Source of the DNA: Bacillota bacterium | GTDB lineage: Bacteria; Bacillota; Clostridia; Oscillospirales; Oscillospiraceae | DNA: 64,000 bases | Assembly: GCA_021770445.1 (NCBI GenBank) | Contig: JAETQY010000002.1 | Location: 1 to 64,000 of the forward strand | Reading direction: 5' to 3' | In this document: positions 15,690-24,252 of the stretch, piece by piece | How the letters are laid out: each line of letters opens with the position of its first letter | How positions within the stretch are numbered: position 1 is the first letter of the stretch | The notes under the pieces: model-generated | Databases searched by the model: none | Told to the model about the DNA's origin: nothing | Seen by the model: only the letters and a program-made list of their open reading frames with translations | Position numbers and translations under genes: made by a program

Positions 15690-17025
15690 CGGGATGCCCG
15701 TCTGGTTTGATGGAAAAAGCATCAACGAAGCCCTGTTTTGTGATGAGTTCTTGCAGACACACAAGATCATCTTCACAAGTGGGGCTTTTTTCACGCCCGA
15801 AGGCCGTGTGACCGATGAACTGCCCCTGCGGGGAGAGATTTTTGAGGAGCTGAAATGCTGTGCGGTCAGCAATATTCCCCGCAAAATCAGCAACATTGTG
15901 GAGCTGATGAAGCTGGCGGCGCTGGTGGAGGAATTTCCTCCGGAGCCGGACCGGATTCACCTTTCCAACGGTACACTTTTTCTGGACGGAACCTTTGTGG
16001 AGGGAAAGCCGAAAATCGTCCGCAACCGTTTCCCCGTGTCCTACAATCCCAACACCCCGAAACCTGTTCTCTGGCTGCAATTTCTGGATGATCTGCCCTA
16101 CCCGGAGGATATTCCCACCTTGCAGGAATATATCGGCTACTGCCTGATTCCCAGCAACAAGGGGCAGCGGATGATGGTCATTAAGGGCAGCGGCGGCGAA
16201 GGAAAGTCGCAGATCGGCGCTGTGCTGGGAACTTTGTTCGGTTCCAACATGAAGGACGGCAGCATCGGGAAAATATCCGAAAACCGGTTTGCCCGTGCGG
16301 ATTTGGAACACATTCTCCTGTGTGTGGATGACGATATGCGGATGGAGGCCCTGTGCCAGACCAACTATGTGAAATCCATCGTCACTGCCCAGGGTAAGAT
16401 GGATTTGGAGCGCAAGGGCAAGCAGAGCTATCAGGGATGGATGTGCGCCCGGCTGCTGGCTTTCTCCAACGGAGATTTGCAGGCGTTGTTTGACCGGAGC
16501 GATGGATTTTACCGCCGCCAGCTGGTGCTGACTACGAAAGAAAAACCGGCTGGCCGTGTGGATGATCCTGACCTTGCCGAGAAGATGAAAGCCGAGGTGG
16601 AGGGTATTCTGCTGTGGGCTTTTGAGGGATTGCAGCGGCTGGCCGCAAACAACTTCAAGTTCACCGAGAGCCAGCGCACCAAAGACAACCGGGAAGCAGT
16701 CAAACGGGACAACAACAATGTCTATGATTTTCTGGATTCTGACGGGTATGTTCGCCTGAAAGCCGATCTGTCCGCCAGCTCCAAAGAGCTATATGAGGCA
16801 TATCAGATTTACTGCGCCGAAAACAACCTGCCTGCCCTGAAGCCCCGCAGCTTCAGCGAAGCCCTGATTGCCTGCCAGAGCCGCTACAATCTGGAATACT
16901 GCAACAATGTGACCAATGCTGCCGGACGGCGAGTGCGTGGCTTTCTGGGAATTGAGGTGCTGGTGAGAAACAATATGTCGGTGTTTTCTGGTGATTTGAT
17001 GTGTACGTACGTACGCAGTGATTGA
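15667..17025 (+). CDS. P4-type primase C-terminal / SF3 helicase
   Basis: A 452-residue replication protein of the D5/P4 group. It has a D5-N-like region at ~90-170, Walker A GSGGEGKS near residue 175, Walker B ILLCVDDD near 217, and a helicase SF3 segment through ~300. The C-terminal 100 residues look like the winged-helix domain of phage/plasmid primases. It would unwind DNA at the element's origin. It overlaps the CHC2 gene by 23 bp; the pair reconstitutes the two halves of a primase-helicase. The 3' end of the gene contains GTACGTACGTAC. Confidence 0.85.
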   Translation: MKKNKQPDGMPVWFDGKSINEALFCDEFLQTHKIIFTSGAFFTPEGRVTDELPLRGEIFEELKCCAVSNIPRKISNIVELMKLAALVEEFPPEPDRIHLSNGTLFLDGTFVEGKPKIVRNRFPVSYNPNTPKPVLWLQFLDDLPYPEDIPTLQEYIGYCLIPSNKGQRMMVIKGSGGEGKSQIGAVLGTLFGSNMKDGSIGKISENRFARADLEHILLCVDDDMRMEALCQTNYVKSIVTAQGKMDLERKGKQSYQGWMCARLLAFSNGDLQALFDRSDGFYRRQLVLTTKEKPAGRVDDPDLAEKMKAEVEGILLWAFEGLQRLAANNFKFTESQRTKDNREAVKRDNNNVYDFLDSDGYVRLKADLSASSKELYEAYQIYCAENNLPALKPRSFSEALIACQSRYNLEYCNNVTNAAGRRVRGFLGIEVLVRNNMSVFSGDLMCTYVRSD

Positions 17026-17387
17026 TCGCTGTTCTCCCTTTTATAGCAATTCGGCGGCTATACCAGTCAGAATCATCGGTCAAATCCCCATGCTAAATCA
17101 AGGCAAGTGGGAATCGGAAAGTATTTGACGGTTGGAAGAAATCATTTTGCGAAACAGTGTTTCTCGCCCCGGTGAACCGGGTGCATGGAACCATGGGAAA
17201 ATGCACGGTTTCAAGCCAAGTCACACGAAACGGAAAAGTTGGAAGGTGCGACCTATGAGCAGGACATCACACCGGCAATTCTGAACGGATTTGTTGACGA
17301 GAGAATTTTTCACGACACAGCGAAGCGGTTATGCCAGAGGGCGTACCGGCTTCGCTTTTTTATCAAGTAAATTTAGGAGGATTTTTT
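17026..17387 (+). other. Leader region of the relaxase operon
   Basis: No convincing gene. It contains CCCGGTGAACCGGG (17168-17181) and a nested dyad CATGGAACCATG near 17184, bounded by TGCAT/ATGCA. These could form a structured leader or protein-binding sites. The region ends in a terminator (17320-17361), so the relaxase operon may be attenuated. Confidence 0.4.
17320..17361 (+). terminator. Terminator upstream of the mob operon
   Basis: GCGAAGC (17320-17326) and GCTTCGC (17349-17355), with further partial pairing inside, followed directly by TTTTTT. Confidence 0.75.
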
Positions 17388-17609
17388 ATGATGACGGTAC
17401 GCAACGAGATTAAGGCACAGATCGTCCGGGCGGGATATACCATGCAGGAGATAGTTGACCGGCTCCATGAGGAATACGGCTGGTCGGACAGTGTTTCCAA
17501 CCTGTCGGCCAAGCTCCAGCGGGAATCCATCCGCTACAAGGAGGTTGTAGAGCTGGCCGACGTGCTGGGCTATGACATTATCTGGCAGAAACGGAGGGAC
17601 AGAGCATGA
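17388..17609 (+). CDS. Small HTH-like accessory protein upstream of mobV
   Basis: A 73-residue protein with the pattern MTVRNEIKAQIVRAGYTMQE, then SVSNLSAKLQRESIRYKEVV, compatible with a short helix-turn-helix (similar in style to DUF6471 and XRE repressors). AGGAGG lies 7 nt before the ATG at 17388. Its stop overlaps the relaxase start (ATGA). It probably regulates the mob operon or joins the relaxosome; this is inference. Confidence 0.7.
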   Translation: MMTVRNEIKAQIVRAGYTMQEIVDRLHEEYGWSDSVSNLSAKLQRESIRYKEVVELADVLGYDIIWQKRRDRA

Positions 17610-18586
17610 GCAAGCCGCAGTATGCCATTCTCCGCTTTGCCAAGTACAAGGGGCCGGAGATCGGGAACATTGAAGCCCACAACGAGCGAACCAAAGAGAA
17701 ATACGCCAGCAACCCCGATGTGGACATCAGCAGGAGCAAGTACAATTTCCATCTGATCGAGCCGCAGCGAAAATATCGTGCAGAGGCGGAGCGGCAGATC
17801 AAAGAAGCCGGTTGCCGTACCAGGTCAGACAGTGTTCGGGTAGTGGAAGCCCTGATAACTGCCACACCGGAGTTCTTTCAGGGAAAGAAAAAATCTGAGA
17901 TCAGAGCCTATTTTCAAGAGGCGCTGACCTTTCTCCAGCAAAACCAAGACCCCAAAACAATCATATCCGCCGTGGTGCATATGGACGAGAAAACGCCCCA
18001 TATGCACCTTTCTTTTGTCCCGATGACTGCGGATGGCAGGCTCAGCGCCAAGGAGATTGTGGGAAATAAGAAAAAGCTGACCCAGTGGCAGGACAAGTTC
18101 TGGGAACACATGGTGCGGAAATATCCCGACCTGGAGCGTGGTGAAAGCGCCAGCCAGACCGGACGTGACCACATCCCGCCCAGAGTGTTCAAAGAGATGA
18201 CCCGCCTGACCAAGCAAAAAGCCAAGCTGGAAGAACTGCTGACCGGTATTGGAGCCTTTAACGCAAAAAGCAGAGCTGCCGAGATTACGGCTCTGCTGGA
18301 TAAGTATATCCCCGCGGTGGAGCAGATGCACAGCACCATGAAGAAGTATCAGGTGGCATTTACGGAAACCACCGTGGAGAACAGAAAGCTGAAACAGGAG
18401 AATGCACAGCTGGAGCAATCCCTAGAGCAAGCAACCCAAGAAAGCACTTTGAAGCAGCTGGCCGATGCAAAGCTGCGGCGGGACTATGCTGACGCTGTTG
18501 CTGTGCTGGATCGCATTCCAAAAGAAGTGCTGGCGGAGTACATGCACAAACCGGACAGACGGAGGATAAATGCCTATGATAGATGA
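17606..18586 (+). CDS. MobV-family relaxase (Pre/Mob plasmid recombination enzyme)
   Basis: A 326-residue relaxase that nicks oriT for mobilization. The defining metal/catalytic motif is HMDEKTPHMH, giving H125, D127, E128, H132 and H134. The N-terminal block AILRFAKYKGPEIGNIEAHN holds the conserved region around the expected N-terminal motif. Residues ~190-300 are coiled coil. The length is at the short end for MobV. It should act on the pMV158-type oriT at 12805-12845. It is preceded by a coupled HTH-like gene and followed by a small overlapping ORF. Confidence 0.92.
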   Translation: MSKPQYAILRFAKYKGPEIGNIEAHNERTKEKYASNPDVDISRSKYNFHLIEPQRKYRAEAERQIKEAGCRTRSDSVRVVEALITATPEFFQGKKKSEIRAYFQEALTFLQQNQDPKTIISAVVHMDEKTPHMHLSFVPMTADGRLSAKEIVGNKKKLTQWQDKFWEHMVRKYPDLERGESASQTGRDHIPPRVFKEMTRLTKQKAKLEELLTGIGAFNAKSRAAEITALLDKYIPAVEQMHSTMKKYQVAFTETTVENRKLKQENAQLEQSLEQATQESTLKQLADAKLRRDYADAVAVLDRIPKEVLAEYMHKPDRRRINAYDR

Positions 18587-18752
18587 GTGGAACGGCTTCG
18601 CCGTTTTACTGGCAAATATGATTGAAAAATATGCTGGGGAGCTGGATTTAGATTCTTTGCCTGATCCGGTGTTCCACGAGGATAAAATCACAAACCACGG
18701 CACAGATAAAAATGTTTGCAAAGAAAATGTTGAAACGCTAAAAGCAGCATGA
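18570..18752 (+). CDS. Small hypothetical protein after mobV
   Basis: A 60-residue acidic protein (starts MPMIDEWNGFAVLLANMIEK) overlapping the 3' end of mobV by 17 bp. It has GGAGG just before its ATG, which suggests real translation coupled to mobV. No family recognised. Confidence 0.5.
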   Translation: MPMIDEWNGFAVLLANMIEKYAGELDLDSLPDPVFHEDKITNHGTDKNVCKENVETLKAA

Positions 18753-18784
18753 TACAATAATCGTGAGATAAGTGTCCAAACATA

Positions 18785-18815
18785 TTTCCAAGGGAAGCAT
18801 TTCTTCCCTTGGAAA
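18785..18815 (+). terminator. Perfect hairpin between the mob operon and the recombinase
   Basis: TTTCCAAGGGAAG and its exact complement around a 5-nt loop; AT-rich ends on both sides allow it to act in either direction. Confidence 0.6.
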
Positions 18816-18856
18816 ATACATAAGGAAATGTTGAGCAGTATTAGCGAGGAAGGACC

Positions 18857-20536
18857 ATGGTGAAAGAAAAGATAAAAGTTTATACCTATACGCGAGTGTC
18901 TACCGCCATGCAGATTGACGGCTACTCGCTGGATGCCCAGAAATCCCGCATGAAAGCCTTTGCAGAATTTAATGATTATGAGATTGCTCATGAATATGAG
19001 GATGCAGGAAAATCTGGTAAATCGATTGAAGGCCGTACGCAATTTAACCAGATGATGGAGGACATCAAAACCGGCAAGGATGGCGTTTCCTTTGTTCTGG
19101 TATTCAAGCTGTCCCGTTTTGGCAGAAATGCGGCGGATGTCCTTTCCACCTTACAGGTCATGCAGGATTTTGGCGTCAATCTGATTTGCGTGGAGGATGG
19201 CATTGATTCCTCTAAAGATGCAGGAAAGCTGATGATTTCCGTCCTATCGGCAGTGGCGGAAATTGAGCGTGAAAACATCCGTGTCCAAACCATGGAAGGT
19301 CGTATCCAAAAGGCCAGAGAAGGCAAGTGGAACGGTGGCTTTGCCCCCTACGGCTATAAACTGGTGGATGGCAAGCTGGAAATCAACGAGGAGGAAGCTC
19401 CGGCGATTCGCACCATCTATGAGCAGTATGTTACAACCGATTCCGGCGCAAATGGGATCGCAAAATATCTTGAAAATCAAGGGATCAGTAAAGTCCAGCG
19501 CCAGAACGGGAAAAATCCTCTTTTTGATGCTCGTCTGATCCGCATGATTCTGAAAAATCCGGTTTACTGCGGCAAGATTGCCTATGGCAGGCGAAAAACC
19601 GAAAAGGTGCATGGAACCAGAAACGAGTACCGTTTGGTAGAACAGGAAAACTTTTTGTTGGTGGATGGTCTGCATGAGGCCATTATCCTCGAGGATGTAT
19701 GGCAGGCAGCGCAGGTCAAGTTGGCTGCTCAAGCCAAACGGTATGAACACGTCAACAAAGGGAAAAACGAATGCACACACCTGTTGTCCGGCATTGTAAA
19801 ATGTCCCATATGCGGTGTTGGAATGTACGGTAATAAGTGCGTAAAACGGAAAGCAGACGGCAGCAAATACAAGGATTTCTACTACTATGGCTGCAAACAT
19901 CGCTCTATGACCCGTGGACATAAATGCGATTACAAGAAGCAAATTCGGAAAGAGCTGCTGGACGATGCTGTGGCGGAGGTGATCTGCAAGCTGGTCAGCA
20001 ATCCCAAATTTGCGGTGATGATGCAGGAAAAGATCAACATGAAAGTCGATACCACGGCGATTGAGCAGGAAATCAGCAACTATGAAAAGCAGCTTCGTCA
20101 GGCTTATTCCACCAAATCCAAGCTAATTGAAGAAATCGACTCTCTTGACCCAGATGACCGGCATTACAGCAGGCGGAAATCAGACCTTGATGATCGGCTC
20201 TATGGGATGTATGATAAGATTGAAGAATTAGAATCCCTGCTGATTACAGCCAGAGCCAAGAAACAGACCATTGAGGCAGAAAAGCTGACCGGCGATAATA
20301 TCTACAAGGTCCTGATCTACTTCGATCAACTCTATGGAAAGATGAACGACAGAGAGAAACGGCAGCTGATTGAGGAACTGATCTCTGAAATACAGATTTA
20401 CCCGGAGCGTCAGCCCAATGGCCAGTGGCTGAAATCCATCAAGTTCCGGTTGCCTATCATCGAGGAAGATATGAATATCAGTTTGGACAATGAACAGCAA
20501 GTTGAAACGGCGTGTCTTCTGATTCGGGAAGAGTAA
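18857..20536 (+). CDS. Large serine recombinase
   Basis: A 559-residue site-specific recombinase that would integrate and excise the island. The N-terminal resolvase domain has YTRVST with catalytic S15, then FKLSRFGRNAADV and AEIERENI. The recombinase domain (~160-270) and a zinc ribbon (CPICGVGM ... GCKHR ... HKC, residues ~315-355) follow, with a coiled-coil C-terminal region (~400-500). GAGGAAGG precedes the ATG. It is the last gene of the island, ending 86 bp before sigK. Large serine recombinases of this class move Tn5397/Tn4451-type elements and the sigK-interrupting skin elements. Confidence 0.93.
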   Translation: MVKEKIKVYTYTRVSTAMQIDGYSLDAQKSRMKAFAEFNDYEIAHEYEDAGKSGKSIEGRTQFNQMMEDIKTGKDGVSFVLVFKLSRFGRNAADVLSTLQVMQDFGVNLICVEDGIDSSKDAGKLMISVLSAVAEIERENIRVQTMEGRIQKAREGKWNGGFAPYGYKLVDGKLEINEEEAPAIRTIYEQYVTTDSGANGIAKYLENQGISKVQRQNGKNPLFDARLIRMILKNPVYCGKIAYGRRKTEKVHGTRNEYRLVEQENFLLVDGLHEAIILEDVWQAAQVKLAAQAKRYEHVNKGKNECTHLLSGIVKCPICGVGMYGNKCVKRKADGSKYKDFYYYGCKHRSMTRGHKCDYKKQIRKELLDDAVAEVICKLVSNPKFAVMMQEKINMKVDTTAIEQEISNYEKQLRQAYSTKSKLIEEIDSLDPDDRHYSRRKSDLDDRLYGMYDKIEELESLLITARAKKQTIEAEKLTGDNIYKVLIYFDQLYGKMNDREKRQLIEELISEIQIYPERQPNGQWLKSIKFRLPIIEEDMNISLDNEQQVETACLLIREE

Positions 20537-20622
20537 CAGGAAAATATCCAGCCTCGTGAGACGGGGAGGTGGGGCATAGGGACGTGCCGGGCGTGAATAG
20601 GGTAAGGCGGAGGTGTTATAAA

Positions 20623-21318
20623 ATGCTGTCGCCGGTAATCTATCTGATGATGAACGGACTGTTCTTTACCCTGCGCCTGTCTGGGGGAGGGGGGGCCTTT
20701 CCCAGACCGCTGAAAGCCGCGGAGGAAAAGGAGTACCTGGAGCGGTGCGCCCAGGGGGATTTGGAGGCCAGAAATATCCTGGTGGAGCATAACCTGCGCC
20801 TGGTGGCGCACATTGTTAAAAAGTATTATGCCCAAACTGGAGACCAGGACGACCTGATTTCCATTGGGACCATTGGGCTGATCAAGGGGATATCCACTTT
20901 TAAAGCGGACAAAAATGTGCGGCTGGCCACCTACGCCAGCCGGTGCATTGAAAATGAGATATTGATGTATTTTCGATCTCAGCGGAAGCTTCAGGGTGAG
21001 GTCTCGCTGACCGACACCCTGGAGGCGGCGGGGGACGGGGGGACGCTGTCGCTGATGGATGTGATTGCGGTGGACGACCACATGCTGGAGGACCTGGACA
21101 CCCGGGACGCCTGTGTGAAGGTACGTCAATGCGTTCAAACCTGCCTCACCCCAAGGGAGCGGATGATCATTACCATGCGCTATGGACTGGACGACAGGCC
21201 GCCCCGTACCCAGCGTGAGATCGCGGGCCAGTGCGGGATCAGCCGGTCGTATGTATCCCGAATCGAAAAAAAGGCGCTGGAAAAGCTACAGATAGGGATG
21301 GAGGGCTGGTCGCCCTGA
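20623..21318 (+). CDS. sigK: Pro-sigma K, sporulation sigma factor
   Basis: The late mother-cell sigma factor. The 231-residue protein has an N-terminal pro-sequence rich in hydrophobic residues (MLSPVIYLMMNGLFF) that is removed by SpoIVFB-type proteolysis. Region 2 is EHNLRLVAHIVKKYY, then DLISIGTIGLIKGI; region 4 is TQREIAGQCGISRSYVSRIEKKAL. The reading frame is continuous through the site where skin elements split sigK in Bacillus and C. difficile. The ATG at 20623 has GGAGGT at 8 nt; the longer frame from 20569 is unlikely. The upstream 86 bp adjoin the serine recombinase. Confidence 0.93.
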   Translation: MLSPVIYLMMNGLFFTLRLSGGGGAFPRPLKAAEEKEYLERCAQGDLEARNILVEHNLRLVAHIVKKYYAQTGDQDDLISIGTIGLIKGISTFKADKNVRLATYASRCIENEILMYFRSQRKLQGEVSLTDTLEAAGDGGTLSLMDVIAVDDHMLEDLDTRDACVKVRQCVQTCLTPRERMIITMRYGLDDRPPRTQREIAGQCGISRSYVSRIEKKALEKLQIGMEGWSP

Positions 21319-21353
21319 TTTGATTTTGTGGTATTTCAACAAATAGCAGCTTT

Positions 21354-21381
21354 TTGCCCCAAGATATTGGGGCAATTTTTT
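21354..21381 (+). terminator. sigK terminator
   Basis: TTGCCCC, 8-nt loop, GGGGCAA followed by TTTTTT. Confidence 0.8.
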
Positions 21382-21393
21382 CTGCGGTTGCTG

Positions 21394-21422
21394 TTGACTT
21401 CTGCGAACTATTGCACTACTAT
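21394..21422 (+). promoter_or_regulatory. Promoter of the his operon
   Basis: TTGACT (21394-21399), 17-bp spacer, TACTAT (21417-21422). The leader then contains CCGCACC (21442-21448) / GGTGCGG (21456-21462), a hairpin that ends right at the hisZ ribosome binding site. Confidence 0.6.
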
Positions 21423-21475
21423 GATAAAGAATAAAACAACGCCGCACCTCTCCGGGGTGCGGAAGGAGGAACTGC

Positions 21476-22540
21476 ATGGGACAGACACAGAGCGAGCAGG
21501 CGGTGCAGCGACTGCGGGAGTTGTACCGCCGTTACGGATATATTCCCTATAAAATGAGTAAGTTCGAGCCCTATGATCTCTATGTCCACAACAAGAGCTT
21601 TCTGGTCAGCGAGGACATTCTCACCTTTACAGACGCGGATGGGCGCCTGATGGCGCTGAAGCCCGACGTGACTCTCTCCATAGTAAAAAACGCCAAGGAG
21701 GGGGCGGGGCTGCAGAAGGTCTACTACAGCGAGAACGTCTACCGCACCTCCCCCATGACCCGGGGGTTCCGGGAGATCATGCAGACGGGGCTGGAGTGTG
21801 TGGGAGAGATCGACCTGGTGGCCATGGGCGAGGTGCTGATGCTGGCGGCCAGGAGCCTGGAGCTTATCAGCGGGGACTACCTGCTGGACGTAAGTCACCT
21901 GGGCTTTGTGGCCGGGCTGATGGACAGCGGAGGTGCGCCAGAGGAGTGCCGGACCGAGCTGCTGAAGCGGATGGGGGAGAAAAATGTGGCCGCTCTGGGT
22001 GGGCTGTGCCGGGAGCTGGGCCTGGACCCGGAGATGGCGGAGGACTTGTGCCGGCTTACTTCCCTCTATGGCCCGCCGGCCCAGGTGCTGCCCCAGCTGG
22101 AGGAGATGGTCCGGGGGGAGCGGATGGCCTCCGCCCTGGCTGAGCTGCGGGATGTGTGCGCCCTGGTGCCGGGGGGGAATCTCCGGCTGGACTTCTCTGT
22201 GGTCAACAATATGGACTACTATAACGGCCTCATTTTCCAGGGCTATCTGCCCGGCCTGCCCAGCGGGGTGCTGTCCGGCGGGCGGTATGACAACCTGCTC
22301 CACCAGATGGGCCGGGGGGACGGAGCCATCGGCTTTGCCGTGTATATGAACCTGCTGGAGCGCCTGGAGCACCCAGAGGAGACCTTCGACGCGGATATCC
22401 TGCTGCTGTATGACGACGCAACGCCCGCCAGCGCCGTCCTGCGGGAGGCCGAGGACTGCCGCCGGGCCGGTCAGACCGTCCGGGTGGAGCGCCGCAGGCC
22501 GGAGGGACTGTCCTTCCGGGCGGTGCGGAAGGTGGGGTGA
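21476..22540 (+). CDS. hisZ: ATP phosphoribosyltransferase regulatory subunit HisZ
   Basis: A histidyl-tRNA synthetase-like paralogue without tRNA-charging function that activates short-form HisG and confers histidine feedback. The 354-residue protein has class II synthetase motif 2 traits (YSENVYR ... GFREIMQTGLE), FSVVNNMDYYNGLIFQGYL and SGGRYDNLL. It lacks the anticodon-binding domain of HisS. GGAAGGAGGA precedes the ATG. First gene of the operon, 6 bp before hisG. Confidence 0.95.
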   Translation: MGQTQSEQAVQRLRELYRRYGYIPYKMSKFEPYDLYVHNKSFLVSEDILTFTDADGRLMALKPDVTLSIVKNAKEGAGLQKVYYSENVYRTSPMTRGFREIMQTGLECVGEIDLVAMGEVLMLAARSLELISGDYLLDVSHLGFVAGLMDSGGAPEECRTELLKRMGEKNVAALGGLCRELGLDPEMAEDLCRLTSLYGPPAQVLPQLEEMVRGERMASALAELRDVCALVPGGNLRLDFSVVNNMDYYNGLIFQGYLPGLPSGVLSGGRYDNLLHQMGRGDGAIGFAVYMNLLERLEHPEETFDADILLLYDDATPASAVLREAEDCRRAGQTVRVERRRPEGLSFRAVRKVG

Positions 22541-22546
22541 GGGGCC

Positions 22547-23179
22547 GTGATCAATGTTGCCCTGCCCAAGGGGCGCCTGGGGGAGAAGGTCTATCAGATC
22601 CTGGAGGAGGCCGGCTACCCCTGTCCCGCCATCCGGGAGGAGAACCGAAAGCTGGTCTTTGAGAATGAGGCGGCCGGGGTGCGCTATTTCTGGGTCAAGC
22701 CCAGCGACGTGGCCATCTATGTGGAGCGGGCCGCCGCCGATGTGGGCATCGCGGGGAAGGACATCCTGCTGGAGTATCAGCCCGAGATTTACGAGCTGCT
22801 GGACCTGGGTATCGGGAAATGCCGGATGTGCGTGGCCGGGGGAGTGGACTTCCGGGACCGCCGGGACCGGACCCTGCGGGTGGCCACCAAATTTCCTAAG
22901 ATCGCCAAGGGCTACTACAGCGCCCAGAGCCGGGATATCGACATTATCAAGCTCCACGGCTCCATCGAGCTGGCCCCGCTGCTGGGACTGAGCGACGTGA
23001 TCGTGGACATTGTGGAGACGGGGAAGACCCTGGCGGAGAACCACCTGGAGGTGAAGGAGACCATCGTCCCCATCAGCGCCCGGCTGATCGCCAACAAGGT
23101 GAGCTACAAGTTCAAGTATGAGGAGATCACCCGGCTGTGCCGGCGGGTGGACGAGCAGAGAGAGGAGGCGGCGCAATGA
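22547..23179 (+). CDS. hisG: ATP phosphoribosyltransferase, short form
   Basis: First step of histidine synthesis: ATP + PRPP to phosphoribosyl-ATP. The 210 residues correspond to the short form without the C-terminal regulatory domain, consistent with the adjacent hisZ. Recognisable: ALPKGRLGEK at the start, ADVGIAGKD, and the PRPP-binding stretch DVIVDIVETGKTLAEN. The GTG start at 22547 gives MINVALPKG. The stop overlaps the hisC start. Confidence 0.96.
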   Translation: MINVALPKGRLGEKVYQILEEAGYPCPAIREENRKLVFENEAAGVRYFWVKPSDVAIYVERAAADVGIAGKDILLEYQPEIYELLDLGIGKCRMCVAGGVDFRDRRDRTLRVATKFPKIAKGYYSAQSRDIDIIKLHGSIELAPLLGLSDVIVDIVETGKTLAENHLEVKETIVPISARLIANKVSYKFKYEEITRLCRRVDEQREEAAQ

Positions 23180-24252
23180 GCCGGTATATGAGTTCCCGCT
23201 TCGACGCCCTGGAGGCCTATGTGCCGGGGGAACAGCCCCAGGATAAGCGGTATGTGAAGCTGAACACCAACGAATCCCCCTTCCCGCCCTCCCCGGAGGT
23301 GCTCTCCGCAGTGAACGCCGCCGAGACGGAGCGGCTCAACCTCTACCCTGACCCGGAGGGGAAGGCCCTGCGGGAGAAGCTGGCGGATATGTACGGCGTG
23401 GGACCGGAGAACGTCTTTCTGGCCAACGGCTCCGACGAGCTGCTGTTCTTCGCAGTGATGGCCTTCTGCGATAAGGGGCGGCCGGTGGCCTTCCCCAATA
23501 TCAGCTACGGCTTTTACCCGGTGTACGCCCAGCTGCTCCAGATGCCCTATACCGAAATTCCCCTGCGGGAGGGATTTGTCCTGGAAGCGGCGGACTACTG
23601 CGGGCTGAATCAAAATATTATCATCGCCAACCCCAACGCCCCCACCGGACGGGCCATTGCGGTATCTGACATTGAGGAGATCGTACGCACTAATCCGGAC
23701 CGGGTGGTCCTCATCGACGAGGCCTACATCGACTTCGGCGGGGAGAGCTGCCTGCCTCTCATCCAAAAATACGACAACCTCCTCGTCTGCCAGACCTTCT
23801 CCAAGTTCCGCTCCCTGGCCGGGGGCCGGCTGGGCTTTGCTTTGGCGGACAAGGGCCTCATCGCGGACCTGGAGAAGATCAAATACTCCACCAACTCCTA
23901 CAACATCAACCGGCTGACCAACGCCGCCGCCCTGGCCACCCTGGACAGTAACGACTACTACGTTGCCAACAGCAAAACAATTCAGGAAAACCGGGCCTAT
24001 ACCACCACGGAGCTGGCAAAGCTGGGCTTTGAGACCCTCCCCAGCCTGACCAACTTTATCTTCACCCGCTGTCCCGTGGCGGAGGGCGGGGCCCTCTACC
24101 GAGGGCTGAAGGCCCGGGGCGTGCTGGTCCGACACTGGGACAAGCCGGCCATTTCCGACTGGCTCCGGGTGACCATCGGTACCCGGGAGCAAATGGACAT
24201 TTTCCTGGACAAGGTCCGGGAGATCGTAAAGGAGGCGGGGGCCGATGCGTAA
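23176..24252 (+). CDS. hisC: Histidinol-phosphate aminotransferase
   Basis: A PLP enzyme converting imidazole-acetol phosphate plus glutamate to histidinol phosphate. The 358-residue fold type I aminotransferase has [27 protein letters not shown] and the Schiff-base lysine K210 in [14 protein letters not shown]. The ATG at 23176 overlaps the hisG stop; an upstream frame is spurious. Followed with overlap by hisB. Confidence 0.95.
   Translation: MSRYMSSRFDALEAYVPGEQPQDKRYVKLNTNESPFPPSPEVLSAVNAAETERLNLYPDPEGKALREKLADMYGVGPENVFLANGSDELLFFAVMAFCDKGRPVAFPNISYGFYPVYAQLLQMPYTEIPLREGFVLEAADYCGLNQNIIIANPNAPTGRAIAVSDIEEIVRTNPDRVVLIDEAYIDFGGESCLPLIQKYDNLLVCQTFSKFRSLAGGRLGFALADKGLIADLEKIKYSTNSYNINRLTNAAALATLDSNDYYVANSKTIQENRAYTTTELAKLGFETLPSLTNFIFTRCPVAEGGALYRGLKARGVLVRHWDKPAISDWLRVTIGTREQMDIFLDKVREIVKEAGADA

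Larger units (their letters stand above)
7280..20560. mobile_element. Mobilizable genomic island between rlmD and sigK
   Basis: A block of ~13.3 kb with lower GC than its flanks. It starts within the 3' end of rlmD and ends just before sigK. It carries an R-M system, a SLOG protein, oriT, primase-helicase genes, a MobV relaxase and a large serine recombinase, but no conjugation apparatus. That content matches an integrative mobilizable element. rlmD/rumA is a known integration target of Firmicutes elements. Limits are approximate: GAGACGG occurs at both proposed ends (7262-7268 and 20558-20564). It may be composite, because the part up to 11.8 kb and the part from 11.8 kb have different gene styles. 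Confidence 0.7.

Noticed and set aside
17185-17370. Plus-strand 61-codon frame before the mob operon
   Set aside because: No ribosome binding site, and its end runs through the terminator stem at 17320-17361.
20623-21318. sigK split by a skin element
   Set aside because: The reading frame is continuous from pro-sequence through region 4; the recombinase lies upstream, not inside.
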